42,472 nt of DNA. It comes from an uncultured Lachnospiraceae bacterium (GTDB taxonomy: Bacteria; Bacillota; Clostridia; Lachnospirales; Lachnospiraceae). The stretch covers positions 1 to 42,472 of the forward strand of contig CAJTOV010000014.1 in NCBI GenBank assembly GCA_910577765.1, in the 5' to 3' direction. The notes below the pieces were generated by a model, which searched no databases, was not told the DNA's origin, and was given only the letters and a program-made list of their open reading frames with translations. Positions 1 to 8,435 of the stretch are shown here, piece after piece; position 1 is the first letter of the stretch, and every line of letters starts with the position of its first letter. Position numbers and translations under genes: made by a program.

Positions 1-71
1 CCCCACAGCAGAAAATAGGCGGTTTTGATGATAGCCAGAATGCCGTTTCCAGCAGCTTCCAATAGATTCAT
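1..71 (-). CDS. 5' fragment of an unidentified hydrophobic protein
   Basis: Reading the minus strand, an ATG at 71-69 opens a frame that stays open to the window edge (23 codons). A GAGGA ribosome-binding site lies a short distance upstream. The visible residues are a short polar start followed by a hydrophobic stretch (ILAIIKTAYFLLW), consistent with the beginning of a membrane protein or signal anchor. The family cannot be recognised from so little. A well-spaced promoter at 159-187 points at this gene, which supports it being real. It is divergent from the tRNA and everything to its right. Confidence 0.55.
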   Translation of the reverse strand, partial: MNLLEAAGNGILAIIKTAYFLLW

Positions 72-158
72 GCCGGTTGTCCTCATTTCTTGTATATTTT
101 AGGCGCCAGACGCCGGTTCCCGGAAGGTACTGGGAGCGGTCTCCCGCCAGGTGTTCCT

Positions 159-187
159 ATTATATAATAGAAAGCCTTGTCTGTAAA
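159..187 (-). promoter_or_regulatory. Sigma-A promoter for the left-edge minus-strand gene
   Basis: On the minus strand, TTTACA (187-182) and TATAAT (164-159) are separated by 17 bases. The leader to the ATG at 71 would be about 80 nt. Position and spacing fit a housekeeping promoter; activity is inferred. Confidence 0.6.
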
Positions 188-251
188 GCAAAGCATGAAC
201 CGTCTTACAGGCCAGCCAAACGTCCTGGTTTTGTCCGGTGTTCCCCGCCAC

Positions 252-301
252 CTGAACAGTAACTTGTTTTGTAACAGTTCAAGGGGTATCTGAACTGTTA
301 C
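252..301. repeat. Interspersed palindromic repeat, hairpin-only copy
   Basis: Positions 271-301 form a palindrome: GTAACAGTTCA, a 9-base centre (aggggtatc), then TGAACTGTTAC. A half-arm (tgaacagtaac) sits just left of it at about 253. The same 31-base unit recurs at 13754, 17275 and 19874. It lies between the divergent minus-strand gene and tRNA-Pro. The rest of the 72-388 gap holds only the two promoters and A/T tracts. Confidence 0.8.
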
Positions 302-341
302 CTGGTTTTTCAAAAAAATGCAAAAAAAATAAAAAAAGTAC

Positions 342-370
342 TTTTCAAATGAATAAAAATCTGCTATACT
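342..370 (+). promoter_or_regulatory. Promoter of tRNA-Pro
   Basis: TTTTCA (342-347), a 17-base spacer and TATACT (365-370) with an extended -10 TGC directly before it. The -10 ends 18 bases before the mature tRNA 5' end. Confidence 0.65.
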
Positions 371-388
371 ATGGAAGTTGGAAAAATT

Positions 389-462
389 CGGGGTATGGCG
401 TAGCTTGGTAGCGCGCTCGGCTGGGGGCCGAGAGGTCGCAGGTTCAAATCCTGTTGCCCCGA
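389..462 (+). tRNA. tRNA-Pro (anticodon GGG)
   Basis: A complete cloverleaf can be folded by eye. The acceptor stem 389-395 pairs with 455-461 (one G-T pair), with discriminator A at 462. The anticodon stem 416-420/428-432 closes a 7-base loop with GGG at 423-425, reading CCC and CCU proline codons. The T arm 438-442/450-454 encloses TTCAAAT. No CCA is encoded; a run of six T follows directly. No integrase or duplicated tRNA 3' end was seen, so it does not appear to be used as an integration site here. Confidence 0.93.
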
Positions 463-539
463 TTTTTTGCTGCCTGCAAAACCGCAGGCGCAGGGTCTGG
501 CAGGTGTTTTGCCTTCCATTACCCTATGAATTCACAGAC

Positions 540-575
540 AAAAGCCGTGGCCGGCAGAACCGGTGCGGCTTTTTT
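540..575 (+). terminator. Rho-independent terminator downstream of tRNA-Pro
   Basis: The stem AAAAGCCG/CGGCTTTT with an inner CCGG/CCGG stem is followed by a T run. It separates the tRNA transcript from the HAD phosphatase gene. Confidence 0.65.
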
Positions 576-599
576 AGTACCCAAAAGAAAATTAGGCGT

Positions 600-630
600 T
601 TGCAAACCCTGGAAAGAATGTTATTATAAT
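600..630 (+). promoter_or_regulatory. Probable promoter for the HAD phosphatase gene
   Basis: A consensus TATAAT lies at 625-630. The best -35 candidate is TTGCAA at 600-605 with a long 19-base spacer, so the -10 is convincing and the -35 is weak. The start codon is 58 bases downstream. Confidence 0.45.
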
Positions 631-687
631 ACTGGAGCATATCCAAAACAGAGAGTACATCTGACGGGAAAGGAGGAATATGCCGCC

Positions 688-1467
688 ATGAAGGGAATTG
701 TCAGTTTTGACTACGATATGACCCTGCTGGACCATGGGGACTACCGGATTCCCGACAGCGCGTCCCGGGCCCTGAAGGCCCTCAGGAAGCACTATTACAT
801 TGTGCTGGCCACCGGGCGGGACCTGGATACCAAATTCAGCGCCGGGATTCTGGACCTGGTCCGGCCGGACGGAACGATTCAGTTAAACGGAACCAAGATT
901 ACCGTGGGAGACCGGCTGGTTTATGAGCATTTTATGAAACGGGAGCTGGTGGAAGCCGTGCTTTCCTTTGCCCGGGGAAAGCCCTATTCCGTAGGGGTTA
1001 CCACCGGGGACCGGGATTATTTTACCAACCCGGAGAACATTGTGGATTATGACCGCAGACGGTGGGGGGAGTCTGACCGGAATTTCCGGGACCCATGGGA
1101 GCTGCCGGATCTGGGAGTGCGTACCATGACCTACATTGGGGAGGAACAGGGGGTAAAGGAGCTGGAAGCGGCCTTTCCCCAGTTAAAGCTGCCCATGTTT
1201 GCCGGCCGGTGGGGGGCGGATATTATTGAGAAGGAGGCTTCCAAGGCCAGGGGCCTGGAGCGGCTCTGCGCTTATTACGGGATACCCATGGAGCATACCG
1301 TGGCATTCGGGGACAGCATGAATGATTATGAGATTGTCTGTGCCGCAGGGATAGGGGTTGCCATGGGCAACGGAGTGGAAGAATTAAAGCAGGCGGCGGA
1401 TTACGTCACCACTCCCATCGGGGAGGACGGGGTCTGGAATGCCTGTGTTAATTTAAATTTATTCTAG
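688..1467 (+). CDS. Cof-type HAD-superfamily hydrolase
   Basis: A 260-residue protein of the Cof/type IIB HAD phosphatase family, soluble enzymes that usually dephosphorylate sugar phosphates or other small metabolites. Motif I reads DYDMTLL (nucleophile D8, acid D10), with Met where most members have Gly. ATGRD near residue 40 is motif II, KEASKARGLERL supplies the motif III lysine region, and GDSMNDYEI is the motif IV metal site. The start was set at the ATG at 688, which follows AAGGAGG at 670-676; longer in-frame starts run back into the tRNA. It appears to be transcribed from its own promoter at 600-630. The substrate cannot be read from sequence. Confidence 0.88.
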   Translation: MKGIVSFDYDMTLLDHGDYRIPDSASRALKALRKHYYIVLATGRDLDTKFSAGILDLVRPDGTIQLNGTKITVGDRLVYEHFMKRELVEAVLSFARGKPYSVGVTTGDRDYFTNPENIVDYDRRRWGESDRNFRDPWELPDLGVRTMTYIGEEQGVKELEAAFPQLKLPMFAGRWGADIIEKEASKARGLERLCAYYGIPMEHTVAFGDSMNDYEIVCAAGIGVAMGNGVEELKQAADYVTTPIGEDGVWNACVNLNLF

Positions 1468-1486
1468 AATAAGAGGGGGAAGGATA

Positions 1487-2914
1487 ATGGCTTTAAATTA
1501 TGATCTGGTGATTATCGGCGCCGGTCCGGGAGGTTATACGGCGGCCTTAAAGGCAGCGGCCCTGGGGATGCGGGTGGTTGTGGTGGACAAGGACAAGCTG
1601 GGAGGGGCCTGCATCAACCGGGGCTGCATTCCCACCAAGGCACTGCTTTACGCGTCCAATATTTTCTCCATGATGCAGCGCAGCGACCAGTTCGGCGTGT
1701 CCACGGACTTTATTTCCTTTGATTATGCCAAAATGCAGGAATACAAGAAGCGTTCCGTCCAGAAATACCGCACGGAGATCGAGAACCTGTTCCGGGAGAA
1801 CGGCATCGACTACATCAAAGGCACGGCTGCCATCCGGCGGGAGCGGACCGTGGAGGTGGTCAACGAAAGCGGCAGGGAGTATCTCCGGGCACAGAATATC
1901 ATAATCGCCACCGGAGCCAGGCCCCTGATGCCGGATATTCCGGGACTGCGGCTGCCGGGGGTAATTAACAGCGACCGGCTTCTGGCTACCCGGAACTGGA
2001 ATTTTGACCGGGTAGTGATCCTGGGAGGCGGCGTCATCGGCGTGGAGTTTGCCACCATATTCCAGGCCCTCTGTTCCAAGGTGACCATTCTGGAAAAAGG
2101 CCCCCATCTGTTAGGCCCCATGGACACGGAGGTGTCCGCGGCCCTGGAGAAGCAGATGCGCAGGAAAGGCATTTCCATCTACTGCAATATCTTTCTGGAG
2201 GAGATTGTCAATGAGGACGGCCTGAACTGTGTGGTGCGCCTGGAGAACGGGGAAGTGACACGGATCAAGGCCAGCCAGGTCATCGTGGCCATCGGAAGAA
2301 AGCCGTACTTTGAGAATCTGTGCGGCAATGACGTACATCTGGAGGAAAAGGACGGCAGGCTGGTGGTAAACGACGACTTTATGACCAGCGAGCCGGGGAT
2401 CTATGCGGTGGGAGATGTGGTGGCAAAGACCCAGCTGGCCCATGTGGCCATGGCCCAGGCCACCTATGTGGTGGAGAAGCTGGCCGGAAAGCAGCACAGC
2501 ATCCGCCTGGAAGCAGTGCCCAACGGCATGTATGTATCCCTTCCCATTGTACCCAACTGTATCTACACCCACCCGGAGATCGCCACGGTGGGCATTACCG
2601 AGCAGACGGCTGTGAGCCTGGGCATGAAGGTGCGCTGCGGCATGTATACCATGGAGGGCAACGGAAAGTCCATTATTTCCCGGGAGGAGGACGGCTTTAT
2701 CCGTCTGATCTTTGAGGCTTACACCAATACCATTGTAGGAGCCCAGATGGTCTGCCCGCGGGCTACGGATATGATCGGTGAGATGGCCACGGCCATTGCC
2801 AACGGTCTGACGGCGGAACAGATGTCCAGGGCCATGCGGGCCCATCCCACCTACAGCGAAGGGATTGCCGCTGCCATAGAGGATGCCATGAAGGAGGAGA
2901 TCGAGAAACTATGA
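1487..2914 (+). CDS. lpdA: Dihydrolipoyl dehydrogenase
   Basis: A 475-residue FAD-dependent pyridine nucleotide-disulfide oxidoreductase. The N-terminal FAD-binding motif is GAGPGG (11-16). The redox-active pair is C42 and C47 in GGACINRGCIPTK. A second Rossmann motif, GGGVIGVE, binds NAD, and the C-terminal dimer interface carries the catalytic HP...E (H453, E458). The family reoxidises dihydrolipoamide in 2-oxoacid dehydrogenase or glycine cleavage complexes. No E1, E2 or lipoyl-protein gene is nearby, so its partner complex is unknown. It starts 19 bases after the HAD gene behind a GGGGGAAGG site, and its stop overlaps the next start (ATGA), implying translational coupling to the aminopeptidase. 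A related flavin disulfide reductase is the main alternative. Confidence 0.88.
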   Translation: MALNYDLVIIGAGPGGYTAALKAAALGMRVVVVDKDKLGGACINRGCIPTKALLYASNIFSMMQRSDQFGVSTDFISFDYAKMQEYKKRSVQKYRTEIENLFRENGIDYIKGTAAIRRERTVEVVNESGREYLRAQNIIIATGARPLMPDIPGLRLPGVINSDRLLATRNWNFDRVVILGGGVIGVEFATIFQALCSKVTILEKGPHLLGPMDTEVSAALEKQMRRKGISIYCNIFLEEIVNEDGLNCVVRLENGEVTRIKASQVIVAIGRKPYFENLCGNDVHLEEKDGRLVVNDDFMTSEPGIYAVGDVVAKTQLAHVAMAQATYVVEKLAGKQHSIRLEAVPNGMYVSLPIVPNCIYTHPEIATVGITEQTAVSLGMKVRCGMYTMEGNGKSIISREEDGFIRLIFEAYTNTIVGAQMVCPRATDMIGEMATAIANGLTAEQMSRAMRAHPTYSEGIAAAIEDAMKEEIEKL

Positions 2915-4707
2915 ACCAGGTGAAGGAGAGAATCCGGCTTCTCAGGGAGCGGATGGAGGAAAGAGGGATTGATGCGTATCTGGTCCCTACGGCCGATTTT
3001 CATGAATCGGAATATGTGGGGGAGCATTTTGCCTGCCGAAGCTATCTCACAGGATTTACCGGCTCTGCCGGTACGGCCCTGGTCATGAAGGACTGGGCCG
3101 GAGTGTGGACCGACGGGCGGTATTTTGTCCAGGCAGCGGCCCAGCTGGAAGGAAGCGGTGTGACCCTGATGAAAATGGGGGTGGCCGGGGTGCCTTCCCT
3201 GGAGGAATATCTGGAGCAGCATCTGCCGGACCAGGGAGTCCTGGGCTTTGACGGGCGGGTGGTAAACGGACGGCTGGGGGAGGACCTGGCCGCCGCTCTG
3301 GCCCCCAGGGGCATATGCCTGGCAGCGGACGGGGACCTGGTGGGCGAGATCTGGCAGGACCGTCCCGGCCTTCCGGCAAATCCCGTATGGATTCTTGAAG
3401 AGCAGTATGCCGGTCAGTCTGCCGCCCATAAGCTGGCACAGCTGCGGCAGGACATGGAGAAGCTTCATGCCGGCGTGCATATTCTTACGACCCTGGATGA
3501 CATAGTCTGGCTTCTGAACATCCGGGGCGGGGACATTCCCTGCAATCCGGTGGTGCTGTCCTATCTGGCAGTGACCAGGGATCAGGCGTACCTGTATATC
3601 AGTCCGGCCGCGGTGCCGGAGCCGGTGGCCGCGTACCTTTCCGGCCTGGGAGTGGCCCTGCGCCCTTACGGGGAAATCTACGGTTATGTCCGGGAGCTTA
3701 AAGGGGAGACGGTGCTTCTGGAGAAGGCCAAGGTCAATTATGCCATTTTACGAAGCCTGGACAAAAGCTGCCGGGTGGTGGACCGGATGAATCCCACGGT
3801 TATCCGGAAGGCCTGCAAGAATCCGGTTGAGATTGAGAATATGAAGGCGGCCCACATCAAAGACGGGGTGGCCCTGACGAAATTTATCTACTGGATGAAG
3901 CAGAATATCGGTAAGATTCCCATGGACGAGTGCAGTGTGGCAGACTATCTGGAGACCCTGCGGAAAGGCCAGGGTGCCCTGGATCTAAGCTTTTCCACCA
4001 TCTCCGCCTATGGGGCCAATGCTGCCATGTGCCATTACCATGCAGTACCGGAATCCTGCGCCGTGCTGGAGCCTAAGGGGCTTTACCTGGTAGATTCCGG
4101 CGGACAGTATCTGGAGGGAACCACCGACGTGACCCGGACCTTTGCCCTGGGACCGGTGACGGAGGAAGAGCGGGAGCATTATACCCTGGTACTGGTCAGC
4201 ATGCTGCGGCTGGGCCATGTGAAGTTTCTGGAAGGGTGCAGCGGTTTAAGCCTGGATTATGTGGCCAGGGGCCCCCTGTGGCAGCGGGGACTGGATTACA
4301 ACCACGGAACCGGCCATGGGGTAGGGTATCTGCTGAACGTCCATGAGCGTCCGGCGGGAATCCGCTATAAGGTGGTGCCGGAGCGTATGGACTCGGCCCC
4401 CTTCCGGCCGGGAATGGTCTGCTCCGACGAGCCGGGACTGTATATTGAGGGCAGCCACGGCATCCGCACCGAGAACCTGGTATTCTGCAGGGAGGCGGAG
4501 ACAACGGCATATGGCCGGTTCCTGTGCTTTGAATATCTGACCTGTGTGCCCATTGACCTGGAACCGGTGGATCTGTCTTTGATGGAGAAGCAGGACATTG
4601 CCTGGCTCAATGAATACCATGCCGGGGTCTATGAGAAGCTTGCCCCCTTCCTGACAGAGGAGGAGGCCCGGTGGCTGTATCAGGTGACCAGGCCGGTGGG
4701 GGTATAG
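2911..4707 (+). CDS. Xaa-Pro aminopeptidase (M24B family)
   Basis: A 598-residue cytosolic metallopeptidase with the long three-domain layout (two creatinase-like N-terminal domains, then a pita-bread catalytic domain), like eukaryotic aminopeptidase P1 rather than the ~440-residue E. coli PepP. All five metal ligands are visible: D395, D406, H469, E507 and E521. H465 in HGTGHG is also conserved. It removes N-terminal residues preceding proline, aiding peptide catabolism. The ATG overlaps the lpdA stop by 4 bases (ATGA). A short XRE-type gene follows 25 bases after its stop. Confidence 0.9.
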   Translation: MNQVKERIRLLRERMEERGIDAYLVPTADFHESEYVGEHFACRSYLTGFTGSAGTALVMKDWAGVWTDGRYFVQAAAQLEGSGVTLMKMGVAGVPSLEEYLEQHLPDQGVLGFDGRVVNGRLGEDLAAALAPRGICLAADGDLVGEIWQDRPGLPANPVWILEEQYAGQSAAHKLAQLRQDMEKLHAGVHILTTLDDIVWLLNIRGGDIPCNPVVLSYLAVTRDQAYLYISPAAVPEPVAAYLSGLGVALRPYGEIYGYVRELKGETVLLEKAKVNYAILRSLDKSCRVVDRMNPTVIRKACKNPVEIENMKAAHIKDGVALTKFIYWMKQNIGKIPMDECSVADYLETLRKGQGALDLSFSTISAYGANAAMCHYHAVPESCAVLEPKGLYLVDSGGQYLEGTTDVTRTFALGPVTEEEREHYTLVLVSMLRLGHVKFLEGCSGLSLDYVARGPLWQRGLDYNHGTGHGVGYLLNVHERPAGIRYKVVPERMDSAPFRPGMVCSDEPGLYIEGSHGIRTENLVFCREAETTAYGRFLCFEYLTCVPIDLEPVDLSLMEKQDIAWLNEYHAGVYEKLAPFLTEEEARWLYQVTRPVGV

Positions 4708-4732
4708 GCCCCGGACAAAAAGGAGGAATCGC

Positions 4733-5125
4733 ATGTTTCCGGTGATTGACAGAATCGGCACAGGAAGGCGTATCCGGCAGCTGATGGATGCACGGCATAT
4801 TACGGCCCGGGATGTCCAGGAGCACCTGGCCCTGGAAAGTGTCCAGGGGGTGTACTACTGGTTAAACGGAAGGAGTCTGCCTACGGTAGACAACCTCTAT
4901 GCTTTAAGCCAGCTTCTGGAAGTGCCCATGGATGCCATGATCTGCGGGAGCAGGACCTGCCGGGCGGCCAGGCCGCCTGTGGAGTATCTGTGGTACGGTC
5001 CGGCAGCGGATATAAGGGACCGCCGGCCGGAGGAAGGAACCGGCGCCGGTTTCTCCCGGCCTTCCGGCCGGAAGGCCGGCATACGCTATCTGGAATGGCT
5101 GTGTGACAGCCGGGAGATTGCGTAG
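4733..5125 (+). CDS. XRE-family helix-turn-helix protein
   Basis: A 130-residue protein with a Cro/C1-type HTH in roughly residues 10-65: RIRQLMDARHITARDVQEHL, then the recognition-helix region around VYYWLNGRSLPTVDNLYALSQLL. The C-terminal half is Gly/Arg/Pro-rich and shows no recognised domain. The start follows AAAGGAGG with good spacing. It lies between the aminopeptidase and the large helicase gene, 115 bases before the latter, and could be a local regulator of it; that is inference. No operator was identified. Confidence 0.75.
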   Translation: MFPVIDRIGTGRRIRQLMDARHITARDVQEHLALESVQGVYYWLNGRSLPTVDNLYALSQLLEVPMDAMICGSRTCRAARPPVEYLWYGPAADIRDRRPEEGTGAGFSRPSGRKAGIRYLEWLCDSREIA

Positions 5126-5240
5126 TAGCAGGGCGGATGCCCGTCTGGTGTTTTCCGGCAGGCACAGCCGGACAGGAGGCTGCCTCTGCCGAGAAGAGCA
5201 GCCGTTCCATGTCTGAGAGTATGTAAAAAGGAGACGTTTC

Positions 5241-8200
5241 ATGAATCCCATCCACCGCGATATTTTCCAGGCCATTCATGAAGGAAAATGGCTGACCATT
5301 GAGTACCGCAATGCCGGCGGCCAGGTGACCCGGTACTGGATCGGCATCCGCAGTCTCAATGTGGCCCGCAGGTCCCTGGCGGTGGAAGGGCTTCACCTGG
5401 GCCAGTATACCCTGAAACCGTTTGATACCATTTATATTGATTCCATTCTCACCTCCCAGGTGCTGGAAGGTTCCTACTGTCCCGTCAATGAGGCCCTTGT
5501 CCGGGATATCCATGAAAATCCCCACAAATACAGGACCATCTTTGACCAGGTGGCCAATCTGAAGATTCTGGATTACCTGGAGAACTGCAGCCGGATGGAC
5601 ACGACTCCCTACCGGACGGATTTTTCCCTGGTCCGGTATCTGGACCGGGACAGCTTCCAGGGGGAGGTATACCCTTTAAGCGACGGGCAGTTCCAGAAGG
5701 TGGTCCAGGAATTCCAGATCCGGGCGGAGCGGGAACGGCAGCAGGGGGACATGAAAGGGGCCTTAAACCGCAGGCTTACCATCCAGCAGCTTGCCATGAA
5801 TGTACTCAGCATCCACACGGCCAAAGGGCTGTATGTCCTTGCCTACCGGCGGCTGAATCTGGATGTGAAGAACCGCTGCTTAAAGCCGGGGGAGGATATT
5901 ACCGTCTGTACCGAGTTCACCATATCCGGCAGCCGGGAGAGCATCCGCAGGTATCTGGATGCGGAGGATTATGAACTTCTCCGGGATTTTGAGGGGAACC
6001 AGGAGCAGATCAAGGATGCGGTTACCCGTACCAGCCGGGGGGTATCCGGGGTGGATGACATGCCCTATGTGATCGGCCTGGGGATGGATGTGGCCCTGGA
6101 CCTTCACAAGGAGTATGGGGCCATTCTGGAAATGTACCGGAACGGCCAGGTGCCGGTGCCTGTCCGGGCCTTTTTCGGGGATCTGCTGGACCGTCCCCGC
6201 AGCAGGCGGACCGTACCCATTACCCTGGTGGACCGGCGGATCAATCTGGACCAGCTTCTGGCCATTGACCATGCCATGAAGTATCCGGTGGCCTATGTCC
6301 AGGGTCCCCCGGGAACCGGCAAGACAAACACCATCCTCAATACCATTCTTACGGCATTTTTCAATGAGCGGACCGTGCTGTTCACTGCCTACAACAACCA
6401 TCCCATTGACGGCGTGGTCCGCAAACTTACCTCCCTGACCTTCCAGGACAGGCGGATCCCCTTTCCTGTGGTCCGTCTGGGCAACAGCCGGCGGGTGCGG
6501 GAGGCCCTGGTCTATATGCGGACCCTGTATGAGGAGACCCGGCAGATTCCGGTTTACGACAAGACCTTAAGCAGGAACCGGGACAGCCAGGCCCAGAGGA
6601 TGAAACGGCTTTCGGAGCTTCTGCGCAGGTATGAGGACAAGCTGGATTTAAAGGAGCGCAGCGAGACCATCGGGCGCCTTCTGGAATACAGCCAGAGCTG
6701 GGGCAGGTCCATGCAGATGCTGCCTTTTGAGGCGGACTTAAAAGGCCGTCAGCTGGAGCGGCTCAACCGGCAGCTGGAGAAGCTGGGGGAGATCACGGAT
6801 ACGGATGCCCTGGCCCTTCTGGAAGACAGCGGGGAGGAACTGAGGAAATATCTGTACTACACCTCGGTAAAATACATCCAGAAGCTGGATGCCCCGGCCT
6901 ACGGACGTCTCCGGGAGATTCTTTATATGGAGGATGAGGAAGGGCTGGCCGCGTTCCAGGATTATCTGGGGGAGACGGAGAATCTGCGGCGGTTCCTCCA
7001 GGTCTTTCCCGTGGTGGCAACCACCTGCATTTCCTCCCACAGGCTGGGCGGGCCGGAGAACCAGTTTGACATGACCGTAATGGACGAGGCCAGCCAGTGC
7101 AACCTGGCCGTGGGACTGGTGCCGGTGATCCGGGGAAAGAGCCTGATGCTGGTGGGAGACCCCCAGCAGCTGAACCCGGTGATCCTGCTGGATGAGGTCA
7201 CCAACCAGAAGCTGCGGAAAAAGTACGGGGCCGGTGAGGAATACGATTACAGGCGCAATTCCATCTACAAGGCATTTCTGGCCTGCGACTCGGTCAGTGA
7301 TGAGGTGCTGCTGCGGTATCATTACCGGTGCAACCGGAAGATCATTGATTTCAACAACCAGAAATACTATAACTCCAGACTTTTCGTCTGCTCGGAAAGC
7401 CGGGAGCCCCAGCCCCTGGTGTATGTGGATGTGGCAGAGGGCAGGAGCGACCTTCGGAACACGGCTCCCGGGGAGGTGGAGGAGATCGTCCGCTATGCCG
7501 CGGAGCACAGGGACAAGTCCATCGGGGTCATAACCCCCTTTGTCAACCAGAAGAATGCCATTGAACAACGCCTGAAGGAGGCCGGCCTGGACCATGTGAC
7601 CTGCGGAACGGTCCACGCCTTCCAGGGGGACGAGAAGGACGTGGTGCTGTTCTCCACGGCCCTGACCGACGACACCTTTGAGGGCACCTACCAGTGGTTA
7701 AAGAACAACCGGGAACTGATCAACGTGGCCACCTCCCGGGCCAGGGAGCAGCTGATTGTCCTGGCCAGCGGGAAGAACCTGGAACGGCTCCACCACCCGG
7801 AAGAGGAGGATGATCTGTACGACCTGGTCCGCTATGTCCGCTCCAACGGCACTACAAAGGTGGCGGCCAAGGAAGCCGGGTCAAGGGCCCTGGGAATCAA
7901 GCCCTTCAGCACTGCCACCGAGGAGGCATTTCTCCAGAACTTAAACCATGCCCTGGAGAATATCTGGCTGTCCCAGAGCCGGTTCACCGTGGAGAAGGAG
8001 GTGGCCGTATCCCAGGTCTTCCAGGACAATGTCACCGGCAGCGACCTATTCTACTCGGGGCGGTTTGACTTTGTGGTCTACGAACAGGAGGGCAGCGGCA
8101 AGTATCCGGTGCTGGCCATTGAGCTGGACGGAAAGGAGCACTGCGAAAGTGAGGTGGTCATGGCCAGGGACAGGAAGAAGCAGGAAATCTGCAGGGCCCA

Positions 8201-8294
8201 CAGGCTGGAGCTGATCCGGGTGGAGAATTCCTATGCACGGCGGTACCAGCATATTAAGGGGATACTGGAGGCTTATTTTAAGGTGCGGCATTAG
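5241..8294 (+). CDS. Superfamily 1 helicase with WYL-like N-terminus and C-terminal PD-(D/E)XK-like nuclease domain
   Basis: A 1017-residue multidomain protein. Residues 1-75 resemble a WYL-type ligand-sensing fold (LTIEYRNAGG, then RRSLAVEGLH and KPFDTIYIDSI). A Q-motif-like segment (INLDQLLAID) precedes Walker A GPPGTGKT (355-362). Walker B is MDEASQC (D615, E616), followed by GDPQQLNP, the RYHYRC motif, TVHAFQGDEKD and motif VI TSRAR (831-835), as in Upf1-like SF1 helicases. The C-terminus has D943 (RFDFVVY) and ELDGK (E961, D963, K965), the arrangement of DUF2726/Vsr-like nucleases. Predicted: a nucleic-acid-dependent ATPase that unwinds and cleaves DNA or RNA. The role is unknown; defence against phage or plasmids is plausible. 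RBS AAAGGAGA at 5226. Confidence 0.8.
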   Translation: MNPIHRDIFQAIHEGKWLTIEYRNAGGQVTRYWIGIRSLNVARRSLAVEGLHLGQYTLKPFDTIYIDSILTSQVLEGSYCPVNEALVRDIHENPHKYRTIFDQVANLKILDYLENCSRMDTTPYRTDFSLVRYLDRDSFQGEVYPLSDGQFQKVVQEFQIRAERERQQGDMKGALNRRLTIQQLAMNVLSIHTAKGLYVLAYRRLNLDVKNRCLKPGEDITVCTEFTISGSRESIRRYLDAEDYELLRDFEGNQEQIKDAVTRTSRGVSGVDDMPYVIGLGMDVALDLHKEYGAILEMYRNGQVPVPVRAFFGDLLDRPRSRRTVPITLVDRRINLDQLLAIDHAMKYPVAYVQGPPGTGKTNTILNTILTAFFNERTVLFTAYNNHPIDGVVRKLTSLTFQDRRIPFPVVRLGNSRRVREALVYMRTLYEETRQIPVYDKTLSRNRDSQAQRMKRLSELLRRYEDKLDLKERSETIGRLLEYSQSWGRSMQMLPFEADLKGRQLERLNRQLEKLGEITDTDALALLEDSGEELRKYLYYTSVKYIQKLDAPAYGRLREILYMEDEEGLAAFQDYLGETENLRRFLQVFPVVATTCISSHRLGGPENQFDMTVMDEASQCNLAVGLVPVIRGKSLMLVGDPQQLNPVILLDEVTNQKLRKKYGAGEEYDYRRNSIYKAFLACDSVSDEVLLRYHYRCNRKIIDFNNQKYYNSRLFVCSESREPQPLVYVDVAEGRSDLRNTAPGEVEEIVRYAAEHRDKSIGVITPFVNQKNAIEQRLKEAGLDHVTCGTVHAFQGDEKDVVLFSTALTDDTFEGTYQWLKNNRELINVATSRAREQLIVLASGKNLERLHHPEEEDDLYDLVRYVRSNGTTKVAAKEAGSRALGIKPFSTATEEAFLQNLNHALENIWLSQSRFTVEKEVAVSQVFQDNVTGSDLFYSGRFDFVVYEQEGSGKYPVLAIELDGKEHCESEVVMARDRKKQEICRAHRLELIRVENSYARRYQHIKGILEAYFKVRH

Positions 8295-8435
8295 GAAGGA
8301 AGCAGGGGGACCTCTTGAAATTGTTTATGGGGCGCGGAAAACCGGTGCCATAAGCTAATGATTCCGGATTTTCTGCCGATATATCAGATAACGTTGGCTG
8401 AGAGATTGACGGAGAATTTCGGAAGGAGGAGTTTT

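Noticed and set aside
389..462. tRNA-Pro as an integration site for a mobile element
   Set aside because: No integrase gene and no second copy of the tRNA 3' end were seen in the window.
378..687. Open frames running through tRNA-Pro into the HAD gene
   Set aside because: They overlap the tRNA, promoter and terminator and have no ribosome-binding site; the HAD gene starts at 688.
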